From the NCBI GenBank assembly GCA_963812475.1, contig CAWEVI010000065.1:22396-86395 (forward strand): a DNA stretch of 64,000 nucleotides, written 5' to 3'. Under the pieces are notes generated by a model. The model had not been told where the DNA came from, ran no database searches, and saw only the letters and a program-made list of their open reading frames with translations. Both the position numbers and the translations under genes were made by a program. Source of the stretch: JAMXLO01 sp963812475 (lineage in GTDB: Bacteria > Pseudomonadota > Alphaproteobacteria > Acetobacterales > Acetobacteraceae). Positions 54,638-63,754 of this stretch are shown piece by piece; within the stretch, counting starts at the first letter, position 1, and each line of letters begins with the position of its first letter.

Positions 54638-54708
54638 CAGTCTGTTTGCCCTCGCCCGAATGCTGCGCTAGACGGCCGGACTGCCCCGCCCACCGGAGTC
54701 GCCACCCA

Positions 54709-55263
54709 ATGGCCGTCATGTCCGATCGCTGGATCCGCAGCATGGCGCAGCAGCACGGCATGATCGAACCGTTCGTCGAAGCGCAGAAACGCGAGGGCGT
54801 GATCAGCTACGGGCTCTCGTCCTACGGCTACGACGCCCGCGTCGCCGATGAATTCAAGATCTTCACCAACATCAATTCCGCGGTAATCGATCCGAAGGAC
54901 TTCGCGCCGACCAGCTTCGTGGACCGCAAGGTGGATGTCTGCATCATCCCGCCGAACAGCTTTGCGCTCGGCCACACGGTCGAATATTTCCGCATCCCGC
55001 GCGACATCCTGGTGATCTGCCTCGGCAAATCGACCTATGCCCGCTGCGGCATCATCGTCAACGTGACGCCGCTCGAACCGCAATGGGAAGGCCAGGTGAC
55101 CATCGAGATCTCAAACACCACGCCCCTGCCCGCGAAGATCCACGCGCATGAGGGCATCTGCCAGTTCCTGTTCCTGCAAGGCAACGAACCGTGCGAGACC
55201 AGCTACGCCGACAAGGCCGGCAAATACATGCACCAGCGCGGCGTCGCGCTGCCGAAGCTATGA
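54709..55263 (+). CDS. dcd: dCTP deaminase
   Basis: A 184-residue homotrimeric enzyme converting dCTP to dUTP for thymidylate synthesis. Motifs: SYGLSSYGYDARV (N-terminal), LGKSTYARCGIIVNVTPLEP with the catalytic Arg region, and EGQVTIEISNTTPLPAKIHA with catalytic Glu. C-terminal YMHQRGVALPKL closes the active site. ATG 54709 has GGAG upstream; 54718 is an alternative. It is followed 52 bases later by murA, a common arrangement in Rhodospirillales. Confidence 0.93.
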   Translation: MAVMSDRWIRSMAQQHGMIEPFVEAQKREGVISYGLSSYGYDARVADEFKIFTNINSAVIDPKDFAPTSFVDRKVDVCIIPPNSFALGHTVEYFRIPRDILVICLGKSTYARCGIIVNVTPLEPQWEGQVTIEISNTTPLPAKIHAHEGICQFLFLQGNEPCETSYADKAGKYMHQRGVALPKL

Positions 55264-55315
55264 AGCGCCCCACCATGACGGGGATCCGCACGGCCAGGAC
55301 GGACGGGGTAGCATC

Positions 55316-56578
55316 ATGGACCGCATTCGCATCCGTGGCGGCAGGCCGCTCTCCGGCGAGATCGCCATCGGTGGCGCCAAGAACGCCGCGCTCCCGCTGA
55401 TGGCCGCCGGCCTGCTCACCGAACGCCGCCTTATTCTGTCGAACGTGCCGCGGCTCGACGACATCGTCACGATGTCGGCGCTGCTGGCGCGGCACGGCAT
55501 CGCCGTGGAGCCGCTCGGCAATGACGGGCGCACGCTGTCGCTCGGCGGGCCGATCACCAACACCGAGGCGCCGTACGACATCGTTCGCAAGATGCGGGCC
55601 TCGGTGCTGGTGCTGGGGCCGCTGCTGGCGCGCACCGGCGAGGCACGCGTCTCGATGCCCGGCGGCTGCGCGATCGGCACGCGTCCGGTCGATCTGCACC
55701 TGAAGGGCCTGGAGCAGATGGGCGCCGCGTTCCGGCTGGATGGCGGCTATATCGACGGGACCGTGGCAGGTCGGCTGCGCGGCGCAACCATCGTGTTCCC
55801 GTTCCCCTCGGTCGGGGCCACCGAGAACCTGCTGATGGCGGCCAGTCTGGCCGACGGCCGAACGATGCTGGTCAACGTCGCCCGCGAGCCCGAGATCGGC
55901 GACCTCGCGTGCTGCCTGAACGCGATGGGCGCGCGGATCGAGGGGATCGGCAGCGACCGGCTGACGATCGACGGCGTCGAGCGGCTGCACGGCGCGGAGC
56001 ACGCCATCATCCCGGATCGGATCGAGACCGGCACCTACGCCTGCGCCGCGGCCATCACCGGCGGCGAGGTGCTGCTCGCCAACGCGCGGCTCGAACACCT
56101 CGGCGCCGTGGTCCGCACTCTGCGTGAGGCCGGTGTGGACATCATCGACGAACCGCGCGGCCTGCGCGTGCGCCGGCTGAACGGGCTGCATGGCGCGGAT
56201 GTGATGACCGAACCCTACCCGGGCTTCCCCACCGACATGCAGGCGCAGTTCATGGCGCTGATGGCGGTGGCGGACGGTGCGGCGATGGTCACCGAAACGA
56301 TCTTCGAGAACCGCTTCATGCATGTGCCGGAACTGAACCGCATGGGCGCGCGGATCAACGTGCACGGCGCATCGGCGATCGTGCGCGGCGTGCCGGCGCT
56401 GTCGGGTGCGCCGGTGATGGCGACCGACCTGCGCGCCTCGGTCTCGCTGATCCTGGCGGGGCTGGCGGCCAGGGGCGAGACGGTGGTGAACCGGGTCTAT
56501 CACCTGGACCGCGGCTACGAGGCGGTGGAGCGGAAACTGGCGGCCTGCGGAGTGGAGATCGAGCGGCTGGAGGAGTGA
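55316..56578 (+). CDS. murA: UDP-N-acetylglucosamine 1-carboxyvinyltransferase
   Basis: Catalyses the first committed step of peptidoglycan synthesis, adding phosphoenolpyruvate to UDP-GlcNAc in the cytosol. It has 420 residues. Lys22 in GGAKNAALP and active-site Cys118 in MPGGCAIGTRPVDLHL are present, the latter meaning fosfomycin-type alkylation is possible. VGATENLLMAAS and PGFPTDMQAQFMALM are further EPT-family blocks. ATG 55316 gives the standard start. Confidence 0.95.
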   Translation: MDRIRIRGGRPLSGEIAIGGAKNAALPLMAAGLLTERRLILSNVPRLDDIVTMSALLARHGIAVEPLGNDGRTLSLGGPITNTEAPYDIVRKMRASVLVLGPLLARTGEARVSMPGGCAIGTRPVDLHLKGLEQMGAAFRLDGGYIDGTVAGRLRGATIVFPFPSVGATENLLMAASLADGRTMLVNVAREPEIGDLACCLNAMGARIEGIGSDRLTIDGVERLHGAEHAIIPDRIETGTYACAAAITGGEVLLANARLEHLGAVVRTLREAGVDIIDEPRGLRVRRLNGLHGADVMTEPYPGFPTDMQAQFMALMAVADGAAMVTETIFENRFMHVPELNRMGARINVHGASAIVRGVPALSGAPVMATDLRASVSLILAGLAARGETVVNRVYHLDRGYEAVERKLAACGVEIERLEE

Positions 56579-56684
56579 GCCCCACATCGATTTTCACGCT
56601 GTTTCTAGTGGACTGACGCCGCATCAACCGCCATATGGGAGGCTACGCTGGGACTCGTTCACCCCCCGGCCTCCGGAGATCGAT

Positions 56685-57020
56685 GTGGCAACGTTGCTTC
56701 CCTCCCCCTTGGCATGCTGCCGCTGGGAGCTTGAAAACCGCCGCATGGTGCCGCCGTCCAACGACGCGCTGCGCCGCATCATTGAGGCGGATCCCGACCT
56801 CGTCGAGGACCTGAACCGCTTCTACGGCGACGCGACGCCCGATGGCGGCCTCGACAAGCTCGAACGCGAACTGCTGCTCGATCTGCTCGGCCGGCATTTC
56901 ACCCGTGAACTGTGGCCGCGCACTGGTGGCATGGAGGCGACACGCCGGTTCATGGCGACCCTTCAGCGCGCCATGGTGGCCGCCGGCTGGAAGATGGACG
57001 CGTTCGCCGTATCCCCCTGA
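56685..57020 (+). CDS. Hypothetical protein downstream of murA
   Basis: 111 residues from GTG 56685, which has GGAG at good spacing; ATG 56745 would give a 91-residue form. Mostly helical, acidic (DALRRIIEADPDLVEDLNRF, then LERELLLDLLGRHFTRELW). No family recognised. It lies between murA and an SDR gene. Confidence 0.55.
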   Translation: MATLLPSPLACCRWELENRRMVPPSNDALRRIIEADPDLVEDLNRFYGDATPDGGLDKLERELLLDLLGRHFTRELWPRTGGMEATRRFMATLQRAMVAAGWKMDAFAVSP

Positions 57021-57121
57021 GGCAGCGCATTCCGGCACGCGGGCGGCTGCGTCCCGGCTTGCCATTTGTCGGCTTTCCCGTTGCTATGGCGTGACGCCAC
57101 GCCGCGCAACGGGGGCTGAGA

Positions 57122-57811
57122 ATGCAATTCGCGAACCAAACGGTCATCGTCACCGGCGGCACCGGCGCACTGGGGAGCGCTGTGGTCGGCATCCTGCTCG
57201 CCGCGGGGGCGCGCTGCCGGGTGCCCTACATCGTCGATGCGGAGGCCGAGGCGTTCCCGCACAAGGATCGCGTCACCCTGGTCGGTAAATGCGACCTGAC
57301 GGCCGAGGCGGACGTCGCGCGGTTGTACGACGGCGTGACGGATCTTTGGGCATCGATCCACATCGCCGGCGGCTTCGCCATGGGCAGCGTGGCCGACACC
57401 GACAAGGCCGGCATGATGCACATGCTGAACATGAATTTTGTGAGCTGCTATCTGTGCTGCCGCGCCGCCGTGCGCGGGTTCGGCACGGGCGGCGGCCGCA
57501 TCGTCAACGTTGCCGCCCGGCCGGCGCTGGAACCGCGCCTGGGGGCCGGCATGGCGCCCTATGCTGCAAGCAAGGCGGCGGTCGCTGCGTTCACCCAGGC
57601 GCTGGCCGCCGAGGTCGCGGCGCGTAACGTCCTGGTGAATGCGATCGCTCCCTCGATCATCGACACGCCCGCCAACCGCGCCGCGATGCCGAAGGCCGAT
57701 CACGGCGCCTGGCCCAGGCCCGAGGACATCGCCGCCACCATCGCCTTCCTCGCCTCGACCGATAATAGGGTGACGACGGGCGCGGTCGTGCCCGTGCCCG
57801 GCCGGACGTGA
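57122..57811 (+). CDS. Short-chain dehydrogenase/reductase
   Basis: An NAD(P)-dependent SDR of 229 residues. The cofactor loop TGGTGALG (residues 11-18), the YAASKAAVAAF catalytic Tyr/Lys motif, and the NAIAPSIIDTP segment are typical. The catalytic Ser position reads NVAARPALEPR, so the usual Ser is not obvious. The substrate is unknown. A 17-base-pair hairpin directly follows the stop codon. Confidence 0.85.
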   Translation: MQFANQTVIVTGGTGALGSAVVGILLAAGARCRVPYIVDAEAEAFPHKDRVTLVGKCDLTAEADVARLYDGVTDLWASIHIAGGFAMGSVADTDKAGMMHMLNMNFVSCYLCCRAAVRGFGTGGGRIVNVAARPALEPRLGAGMAPYAASKAAVAAFTQALAAEVAARNVLVNAIAPSIIDTPANRAAMPKADHGAWPRPEDIAATIAFLASTDNRVTTGAVVPVPGRT

Positions 57812-57819
57812 GGTGCGGT

Positions 57820-57859
57820 GGTCGGCGGTGGTGGTGTCTGATCACCACCACCGCCGACC
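57820..57859. terminator. Hairpin after the SDR gene
   Basis: A perfect 17-base-pair stem (GGTCGGCGGTGGTGGTG / CACCACCACCGCCGACC) with a six-base loop begins nine bases after the stop codon. It is placed between convergent genes. There is no U-tract on either side, so it may be a Rho-independent-like barrier or a 3'-end stabiliser rather than a classical terminator. Confidence 0.6.
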
Positions 57860-57866
57860 GCCGGTC

Positions 57867-58031
57867 TCAGTCCGGATCCGGATCGCTGCCACGTCCGCTG
57901 GCGCGTGCATGGTCGCGACCGTGACCATCCGGCCACGGCGACAGCACGTCGTCGGTGGTGGCACCAATCAGTGCCGCACCGATGACCGCGGCGATCAAGG
58001 CACTCAATGTGACGAGCAGTGTGCCGCTCAT
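57867..58031 (-). CDS. Small membrane protein
   Basis: 54 residues: one hydrophobic helix (MSGTLLVTLSALIAAVIGAALIG shown in two parts, residues 4-13 and 14-23) and a charged Asp/Arg/Gly-rich tail. GAGGAG seven bases before ATG 58031 supports translation. No family recognised. Confidence 0.55.
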   Translation of the reverse strand: MSGTLLVTLSALIAAVIGAALIGATTDDVLSPWPDGHGRDHARASGRGSDPDPD

Positions 58032-58087
58032 GCCCAACTCCTCGCATTCACCGGCCGTGGCCGTGGCCACGCCCGGCACCTGTGAAT

Positions 58088-58213
58088 TCAGCCATTGCCG
58101 TCATTGCAGTTGCATGGCGGGAACAGGTAGGTGTTCTTGGCCATGGCGCCGGTGGCGGTGATGCCAAGTGCGATGGCAACGATCGCCAGGATCGAGAAGA
58201 TCGCATTCCTCAT
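58088..58213 (-). CDS. Small exported peptide with Cys pair
   Basis: 41 residues: a signal peptide (IFSILAIVAIALGITATG, cleaved near AMA) and a very short mature part, KNTYLFPPCNCNDGNG. GGAG lies ten bases before ATG 58213. The NTYLFPP element resembles other tiny exported alphaproteobacterial proteins I recall only loosely. The CxC could bind metal or form a dimer. Confidence 0.5.
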   Translation of the reverse strand: MRNAIFSILAIVAIALGITATGAMAKNTYLFPPCNCNDGNG

Positions 58214-58471
58214 GGACGCATTCTCCGTTTCGTCCGCTTTCGGCGGAGTGTGGTTGCGCGAGTCTGATGCCCCACGTCGCTCCCGGTGCGACTGGCCATG
58301 TGGTGCGCAGATCACGGGTGAAACCGCGATGGGCGCGAGCAAAAGCGTTCCTAAAGGACGTCAAAAGTTCTCAATTCCGTGATTGAGGGATTACGCCCGC
58401 AACCGCTATAATCTTCAAAACGCAATTCGGGCCGGCAAGGGTGTTGGGCGAACGTTCATTCCCGGGGGGCC

Positions 58472-60712
58472 ATGAGCGTGCAAACCTCCGACGGCGTCCT
58501 GTTCGGCGATTTCCGGCTTGATCGTAATTCCGGGGGCCTGTTCCGGCTCGACGCGCACGGCAGGCCGGTTCCGCTGCCCCTCGGCTCTCGTGCGCTCGAT
58601 GCGCTCTGCGTTCTGGTCGAGCGGCAGGGCGATCTTGTCTCCAAACAGACGATGATGGACGCGGTGTGGCCCGACACCGTGGTCGAGGAGAACAACCTCA
58701 GCGTGCAGATCTCGGCGCTCCGTCGCGTGTTGGATCAGGGTCGCGCGGAAGGGAGTTGCATCCAGACCATTCCCGGCCGCGGGTACCGGCTGGTCGTGCC
58801 CGTTCGTCACCACGAGGAAGCTGCGCGTTCGCACGCACCGCCGACAGACAACGGCGCCAAGTACGATGCGGCCACGGCAACTGAACGGTCCGGCACCAGT
58901 GTGGTCCGCCTGCCCTGGTGGCGCGACCGCGCGCGCGTGGCCGTGCTGGCAGTCGCGTTCTGCGCTGCCGTGATCGCGCTGCTGACCTATGGGCGCGGAC
59001 ATTACGACTGGCTCGCGGGACGGCCCGGTCCACCACGACTGTCGCTGGTCGTGCTGCCGTTCGAGAACCTCAGCGGCGATCCCGGGGACGAATACCTGGC
59101 CGAGGGCATCACCGATGATCTGACCAGCGATCTTTCACGTATGACCGATACCGTCGTGATCGCGCGCAAATCGGCATACGCCTACAAAAGCAAACCCGAG
59201 GATGTGCGGAAGATCGGCAAGGCATTGGGCGTGCGCTACGTGCTCGAGGGCAGCGTGCGCAGGATGGGCACCACGCTGCGGGTCAATGTTCAGCTCACGT
59301 CGGCTGAAAACGGTGCGCATCTCTGGTCGGAACGGTTCGACGAGGACATCGGCGAACTGGCCGCCGGGCAGGAGCAGATCGTCGCGCGAATGCGCGAAAG
59401 TCTTGGCTGGAGCATCATCGAGATCGAGAATGCGCGCAGTCTGCGCGAGCGCCCGACCAACCCGGACGCATTCGATCTGATCCTGCGGGCACGCTCGCTT
59501 CAACACCTGCCGCCCACTCGGCAACGGAACCAACAGGCATCGGCACTGTATCAGCGCGCCGTGATGCTGGACCCATCGTCGGTTCCCGCCATGGTCGGCG
59601 CTGCGTATTTCCTGATCGAAAACGCCCCGACTGGCGGCTGGGGCAATTTCGAGGACATGCAGCGTGCCGCCAACCTGTTGGCGCGGGCACGTGCGATCGC
59701 CCCTGATTCCGCGTTGGTGCTCAACACCACCGTCTACTGGCTACGTTCGGTGGGCCGTTGCCAGGAAGTCCTGGAGGCGGCGCAACTGGCCATTCAAACG
59801 GATCCAAGCCGGATGAATACGATGACGGGGGTCTATAACGAGCTTGGAAGGTGCAAGACCGCGACCGGGCACGCCGAGGAGGAGATAGCGCTGCAGGACA
59901 AGGCCAACCGGCTCAACCCGCACAGTCCTTGGATGTTCGTACGTTACCTGCGCATGGGCTTCGCTTCGCTGATGCTGGGCAGGAACCAGGACGCAATCAC
60001 CTATCTGCAACGATCTCTCGCCTTGAATCCCGATAATGACAGCACACAGGGCTGGACAGATCGTCTGCTGGCTGCGGCCTACGCGCGAACCGGCCAGATG
60101 GAGGATGCGAAGCGCTCGCTTGCCGAGGCAGATCGGCTTTGGCCCTATGACACGGTCCGCGGTCACTGGCCGGAGGATTCAACCAGCGCCGTTTATGCCG
60201 AGCAGATCAAGGGTTATCAGGCGTCGCTGCGCCTCGCGGGAGAGCGTGACCACGCCGACGAAGACGCCGATTTGGGCGTGCCAGCGGATCGCGCACTGCA
60301 CAGCGAATTCGCCGGTCCGACACCGACGGCCGCGCCTGGGGTCAGGACGATCCGCACCGCGGATCTTGCCCGCATGCTTGCGGAGACCCGGCCGGTCGTC
60401 ATCGACGCGGTGACGTATTCATGGGGTCGGTCGATCCCCGGTGCGGTGGGGCTGCGATTTGCCGGGTTGGGCGGCAAATTCACCGATGCGGCGCAAGACC
60501 GCCTGCGCGGCAGGTTGCGTGATCTGACCGATGGCGATCTCAACAGGCCGATTGTTGCGGTCGGCTGGAACTCGGAGCGCTTCGATGGGCGCAACCTCGC
60601 GTTGCGGCTCGCCGCACTTGGCTACACGCAGGTCTATTGGTACCGCGGCGGGCGCGAGGCGTGGGAGGTCAATAGGCAGCCAGAGACCGACCTCAACATC
60701 GAGGACTGGTGA
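58472..60712 (+). CDS. CadC-type winged-helix / TolB-like / TPR / rhodanese-like membrane regulator
   Basis: A 746-residue multidomain protein. Residues 8-110 are an OmpR/CadC-type winged helix (LPLGSRALDALCVLVERQGD, IQTIPGRGYRLVVP). One membrane helix lies at about 155-174. Residues 190-310 form a TolB-N/adenylate-cyclase-associated module (VLPFENLSGDPGDEYLAEGI, YVLEGSVRR). About 320-620 are TPR-like repeats. The C-terminal 110 residues are rhodanese-like (YWYRGGREAWE) but the catalytic loop (VAVGWNSERFDGRN) has no Cys. It probably senses something in the periplasm and regulates transcription from the membrane. GGGGGG precedes the ATG. A truncated duplicate follows. Confidence 0.85.
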   Translation: MSVQTSDGVLFGDFRLDRNSGGLFRLDAHGRPVPLPLGSRALDALCVLVERQGDLVSKQTMMDAVWPDTVVEENNLSVQISALRRVLDQGRAEGSCIQTIPGRGYRLVVPVRHHEEAARSHAPPTDNGAKYDAATATERSGTSVVRLPWWRDRARVAVLAVAFCAAVIALLTYGRGHYDWLAGRPGPPRLSLVVLPFENLSGDPGDEYLAEGITDDLTSDLSRMTDTVVIARKSAYAYKSKPEDVRKIGKALGVRYVLEGSVRRMGTTLRVNVQLTSAENGAHLWSERFDEDIGELAAGQEQIVARMRESLGWSIIEIENARSLRERPTNPDAFDLILRARSLQHLPPTRQRNQQASALYQRAVMLDPSSVPAMVGAAYFLIENAPTGGWGNFEDMQRAANLLARARAIAPDSALVLNTTVYWLRSVGRCQEVLEAAQLAIQTDPSRMNTMTGVYNELGRCKTATGHAEEEIALQDKANRLNPHSPWMFVRYLRMGFASLMLGRNQDAITYLQRSLALNPDNDSTQGWTDRLLAAAYARTGQMEDAKRSLAEADRLWPYDTVRGHWPEDSTSAVYAEQIKGYQASLRLAGERDHADEDADLGVPADRALHSEFAGPTPTAAPGVRTIRTADLARMLAETRPVVIDAVTYSWGRSIPGAVGLRFAGLGGKFTDAAQDRLRGRLRDLTDGDLNRPIVAVGWNSERFDGRNLALRLAALGYTQVYWYRGGREAWEVNRQPETDLNIEDW

Positions 60713-60778
60713 TAAAGGGGACCGTGTGCCGGGCGGCGGGCAGCGCCGGGTGTCGGGCCGCGCTGCCATCGGGCGCGA

Positions 60779-62033
60779 GTGATTCAGATCGAGAGTGCGC
60801 GCAGCCTGCGCGACCGCCGCACCAACCCCGACGCATTCGATCTCATCCTGCGGGCGCGCTCACTCGAAAACCTTCCTCCGACCGTGGGGCGGAGACAGGA
60901 GGCGCTGGCACTGTTCGAGCGCGCCCTGGTGCTGAACCCGACATCGGTCGATGCCATGACCGGGGCGGCATTTTTTCTGGTCGATACCGACACGGACTGG
61001 CACAACTTTGACAACATGCATGCAGCGCGCCGGGCTCCTGGTGGCGCAGCACCCGGCGGCTCCCAACTCTGTCTCAACATACGTCTACTGGCTTCGATCG
61101 GTGGGCCGTTGCGAGGAGGTCATCGAGGCCGCGCAACGGGTCATTCAGACGGACCCCAACGGTGTGCGGGTGATGACGGGGATCTACCATGAGCTTGCCG
61201 TGTGCAAGACCTGGACGGGGCACGCGGAAGAGGCGATCGCTCTGCAGGAAACGGTGAACCAGCTCAACCCGCTCAGTCCCTGGAAGTACAACCGCTATCG
61301 CCACATGGGCTGGTATTCGCTGTTGTTGGGCAGGGACCAGGATGCGATCACCTACCTTCAGCGATCGCTCGCGATCAAGCCCGACAACGACGGCAAGACC
61401 GAGTGGAACTGCCGTATGCTCGCGGCGGCGTATGCCAGGACCGGCCACATGCAGGAGGCGCGGCGATGGCTGTCGCAGGCCGACGGGCTCTGGCCCTTCA
61501 GCACCGTTCGCAGCCAGTTTCCGCCCTTGCTGACGAGCCCGGTTTTTGTCGAGCAGATCAGACGCTACCAGGACGCCTTGCGCCTCGCGGGCGAGCGCGA
61601 CCACGCCGACGAGGAGGCCGATTTCGGTGTACCGGCCGACGGCGCACTGCACGGCGAGATTGCCGGCCACACACCGGCGGAGGCGCCGGGTGTGACGACG
61701 ATCCGTACCCCGGATCTTGTCCGGTTCCTGGGTGACGCCCGGCCGATCGTCATCGACACGGCGACAAATTCGTGGGGCCGGTCGATCCCCGGGGCGGTGG
61801 GGCTGCGTTCCGTGCAGGACCGCCTGCGCAGCACGATGCGCGCGCTGACCGCGGATGACTTCGCCAGACCGGTGGTTGCGGTCGGCTGGAATTCCGAGCG
61901 CTTCGATGGGCGCAACCTGGCGCTGCGGCTCGCCGCACTCGGCTACACGCGGGTCTACTGGTACCGCGGCGGGCGCGAGGCATGGGAGGTGAACGGCCAG
62001 CCTGAGACTGACCTTGCGCGCGCGGATTGGTGA
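60779..62033 (+). pseudogene. Truncated, frameshifted duplicate of the winged-helix/TPR/rhodanese-like protein
   Basis: This begins IQIESARSLRDRRTNPDAFD, matching the parent from about residue 316. The winged helix, membrane helix and TolB-like module are absent. The first frame ends near 61020; the rest continues in another frame from about 61020 (QRAGLLVAQ, then YVYWLRSVGRCEEVIEAA) to the same C-terminal rhodanese-like end, with about 11 residues (FAGLGGKFTDA) deleted. ATG 61008 could start a 341-residue TPR/rhodanese-like protein, so expression of that part is possible. Confidence 0.8.
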
Positions 62034-62213
62034 CGTCGCTGCCGGCTGCCGGCAATCTGCGACCGATTGCCGGCAGCCGCACTTGGCAGCATCCCGCCGC
62101 CGTCATCGAGTCCCTTTCGCCTGTTTCAGCAGGAACCGCGAACCAGACGCCGGCGCGTCTTGCCGAATTACGTTCGATTTGACCAGGCGCGCGGAACCTG
62201 TCCGCCAGGGTCC

Positions 62214-62765
62214 TTATCGCCGGCCATAGACGTCCTTCTTCAGATCAAACAGGATGTTGACGCCCTCGTCGCAACCGCTGGCGCAGCTGGTACCCGCTGG
62301 CGGATTGGCGAAGCCGGGCACATGTTCGGATTTGACGATGCCGCGCGCGCTCAATCCAAAATCGACAACCACCACTTGCAGCTCGATCATGGCGCCGTTC
62401 GCATTCAGTGAAATGGTGCCGGTGCAATCTTCGGCGATCGCGTAGGTCCCGGTTTGTCCGGTTCGGAAGCCCGATTCATTGACCGGCGTGGACGCATTGT
62501 TGACCGGAATGCCGTTGCCGACGTTGAAATCCACCCGCGTGAAAGTCCCCTGCCCGTCGAACGTATATTGACCAACGGACGATAACGGCTGTGGGGGGTT
62601 CAAGTTGTGGAGCGTGCCGGACGAATCGTAGATCCCCACCGTGAAGCCACTGGTGGTGAATGGGTAGACACCATTCAACGACCCATTGTCGCAGTGTGCG
62701 TAGCAGGTCCCCGTACCCACGAGGAACGAGGCATAGCCGATCATGATTGTGCGTAGTGGCAACAT
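62214..62765 (-). CDS. Exported protein of unknown function
   Basis: 183 residues. The signal peptide (MLPLRTIMIGYASFLVGTG, then CYA) precedes a beta-rich domain with repeated Gly/Thr/Asn segments (GVYPFTTSGFTVGIYDSSG, QYTFDGQGTFTRVDFNVG) and four Cys. It resembles small beta-barrel or lipocalin-like secreted proteins, but no family can be assigned. GGAG lies upstream of ATG 62765. A longer reading to 62864 is basic and not conserved-looking. Confidence 0.6.
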   Translation of the reverse strand: MLPLRTIMIGYASFLVGTGTCYAHCDNGSLNGVYPFTTSGFTVGIYDSSGTLHNLNPPQPLSSVGQYTFDGQGTFTRVDFNVGNGIPVNNASTPVNESGFRTGQTGTYAIAEDCTGTISLNANGAMIELQVVVVDFGLSARGIVKSEHVPGFANPPAGTSCASGCDEGVNILFDLKKDVYGRR

Positions 62766-63058
62766 GATGCTCTCCGTACGAATGGTTTGCCGGCGGCAGC
62801 GCCGGTGAAGGTGCGAGGAGGCACGTCGCGACCACATGCGGGACGTGCGCGAGCCAGCTTTCACGCCATACCCACAAGCACGCCATGCGGTGGGGCTGAA
62901 ACGATGCTAATCGATGCTAAATCATGCTAATTCATGCCAACGCCCGGCGGGTGTGGCGCGTCCGTGACCCTGCGCGGCCTCTGGGGGTCAGGCCGTGGGA
63001 CGCCCCTGGGCAGCCGCCCTTCCAGTTCGCCACCCGCTGGTGTAGGAGGCCGCGCACC

Positions 63059-63754
63059 ATGACCGCCCCCTATCCCGCGACCGCCCTCGAGCCGGAGACC
63101 ACGTCACCGCTGATCCTGGCGCTGCCCAAGGGACGCATTCTCGCCGAATGCGGCGCTCTGCTCGCCCGTGCGGGGGTTGTCGCCGCTCCCGACTACGCCG
63201 ACGAGGAAAGCCGCCGGCTGCGCTTCCCCACGGACGATCCGGCACTGGACGTGGTGCGCGTCCGGCCCTTCGATGTCGCCACCTTCGTCGCATTCGGCGC
63301 CGCCCAGCTGGGCATTTGCGGCGCCGACGTGCTGATGGAGTTCGATTACCCGGAAATCTACGCCCCGCTGGACCTCGGCATCGGCGTGTGCCGCGTCTCG
63401 GTTGCCGAACCGGCCGAAACCGCCGGCACCGACGATCCCTCCCGCTGGTCGCGCGTGCGCGTGGCCACCAAGTATCCCAACATCGCGCGGCGCCACTTCG
63501 CCTCGCGTGGGGTGCACGCCGATGTGGTGCACCTGAACGGCGCCATGGAACTGGCGCCCGGCCTCGGGCTGTCCCGGCTGATCGTCGATCTGGTGCAGAC
63601 CGGCTCCACGCTGCGCGCCAACGGCCTGGTGGAGACCGAGGTCATCGCCCCGATTACTTCCCGGCTCATCGTCAACCGGACCGCCCTGAAGACCCAGCCC
63701 GAGGCGATCGGCGCATGGATCGCCCGCTTTCGCGCAGCGCTCGGCCACGCATGA
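63059..63754 (+). CDS. hisG: ATP phosphoribosyltransferase, short form
   Basis: The first enzyme of histidine synthesis: ATP plus PRPP to phosphoribosyl-ATP. 231 residues is the short HisG_S form, which lacks the C-terminal regulatory domain and needs HisZ for activity and feedback. Motifs: LALPKGRILAE, GICGADVLMEFD, VATKYPNIARRHFASRG and LIVDLVQTGSTLRANGL (PRPP-binding). TAGGAGG nine bases before ATG 63059 supports the start. No hisZ is visible here. Overlaps hisD by ATGA. Confidence 0.95.
   Translation: MTAPYPATALEPETTSPLILALPKGRILAECGALLARAGVVAAPDYADEESRRLRFPTDDPALDVVRVRPFDVATFVAFGAAQLGICGADVLMEFDYPEIYAPLDLGIGVCRVSVAEPAETAGTDDPSRWSRVRVATKYPNIARRHFASRGVHADVVHLNGAMELAPGLGLSRLIVDLVQTGSTLRANGLVETEVIAPITSRLIVNRTALKTQPEAIGAWIARFRAALGHA

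Noticed and set aside
56683..56744. Alternative reading of the post-murA protein from ATG 56745
   Set aside because: The GTG at 56685 has a much better ribosome site, so the longer form was kept, with the shorter noted.
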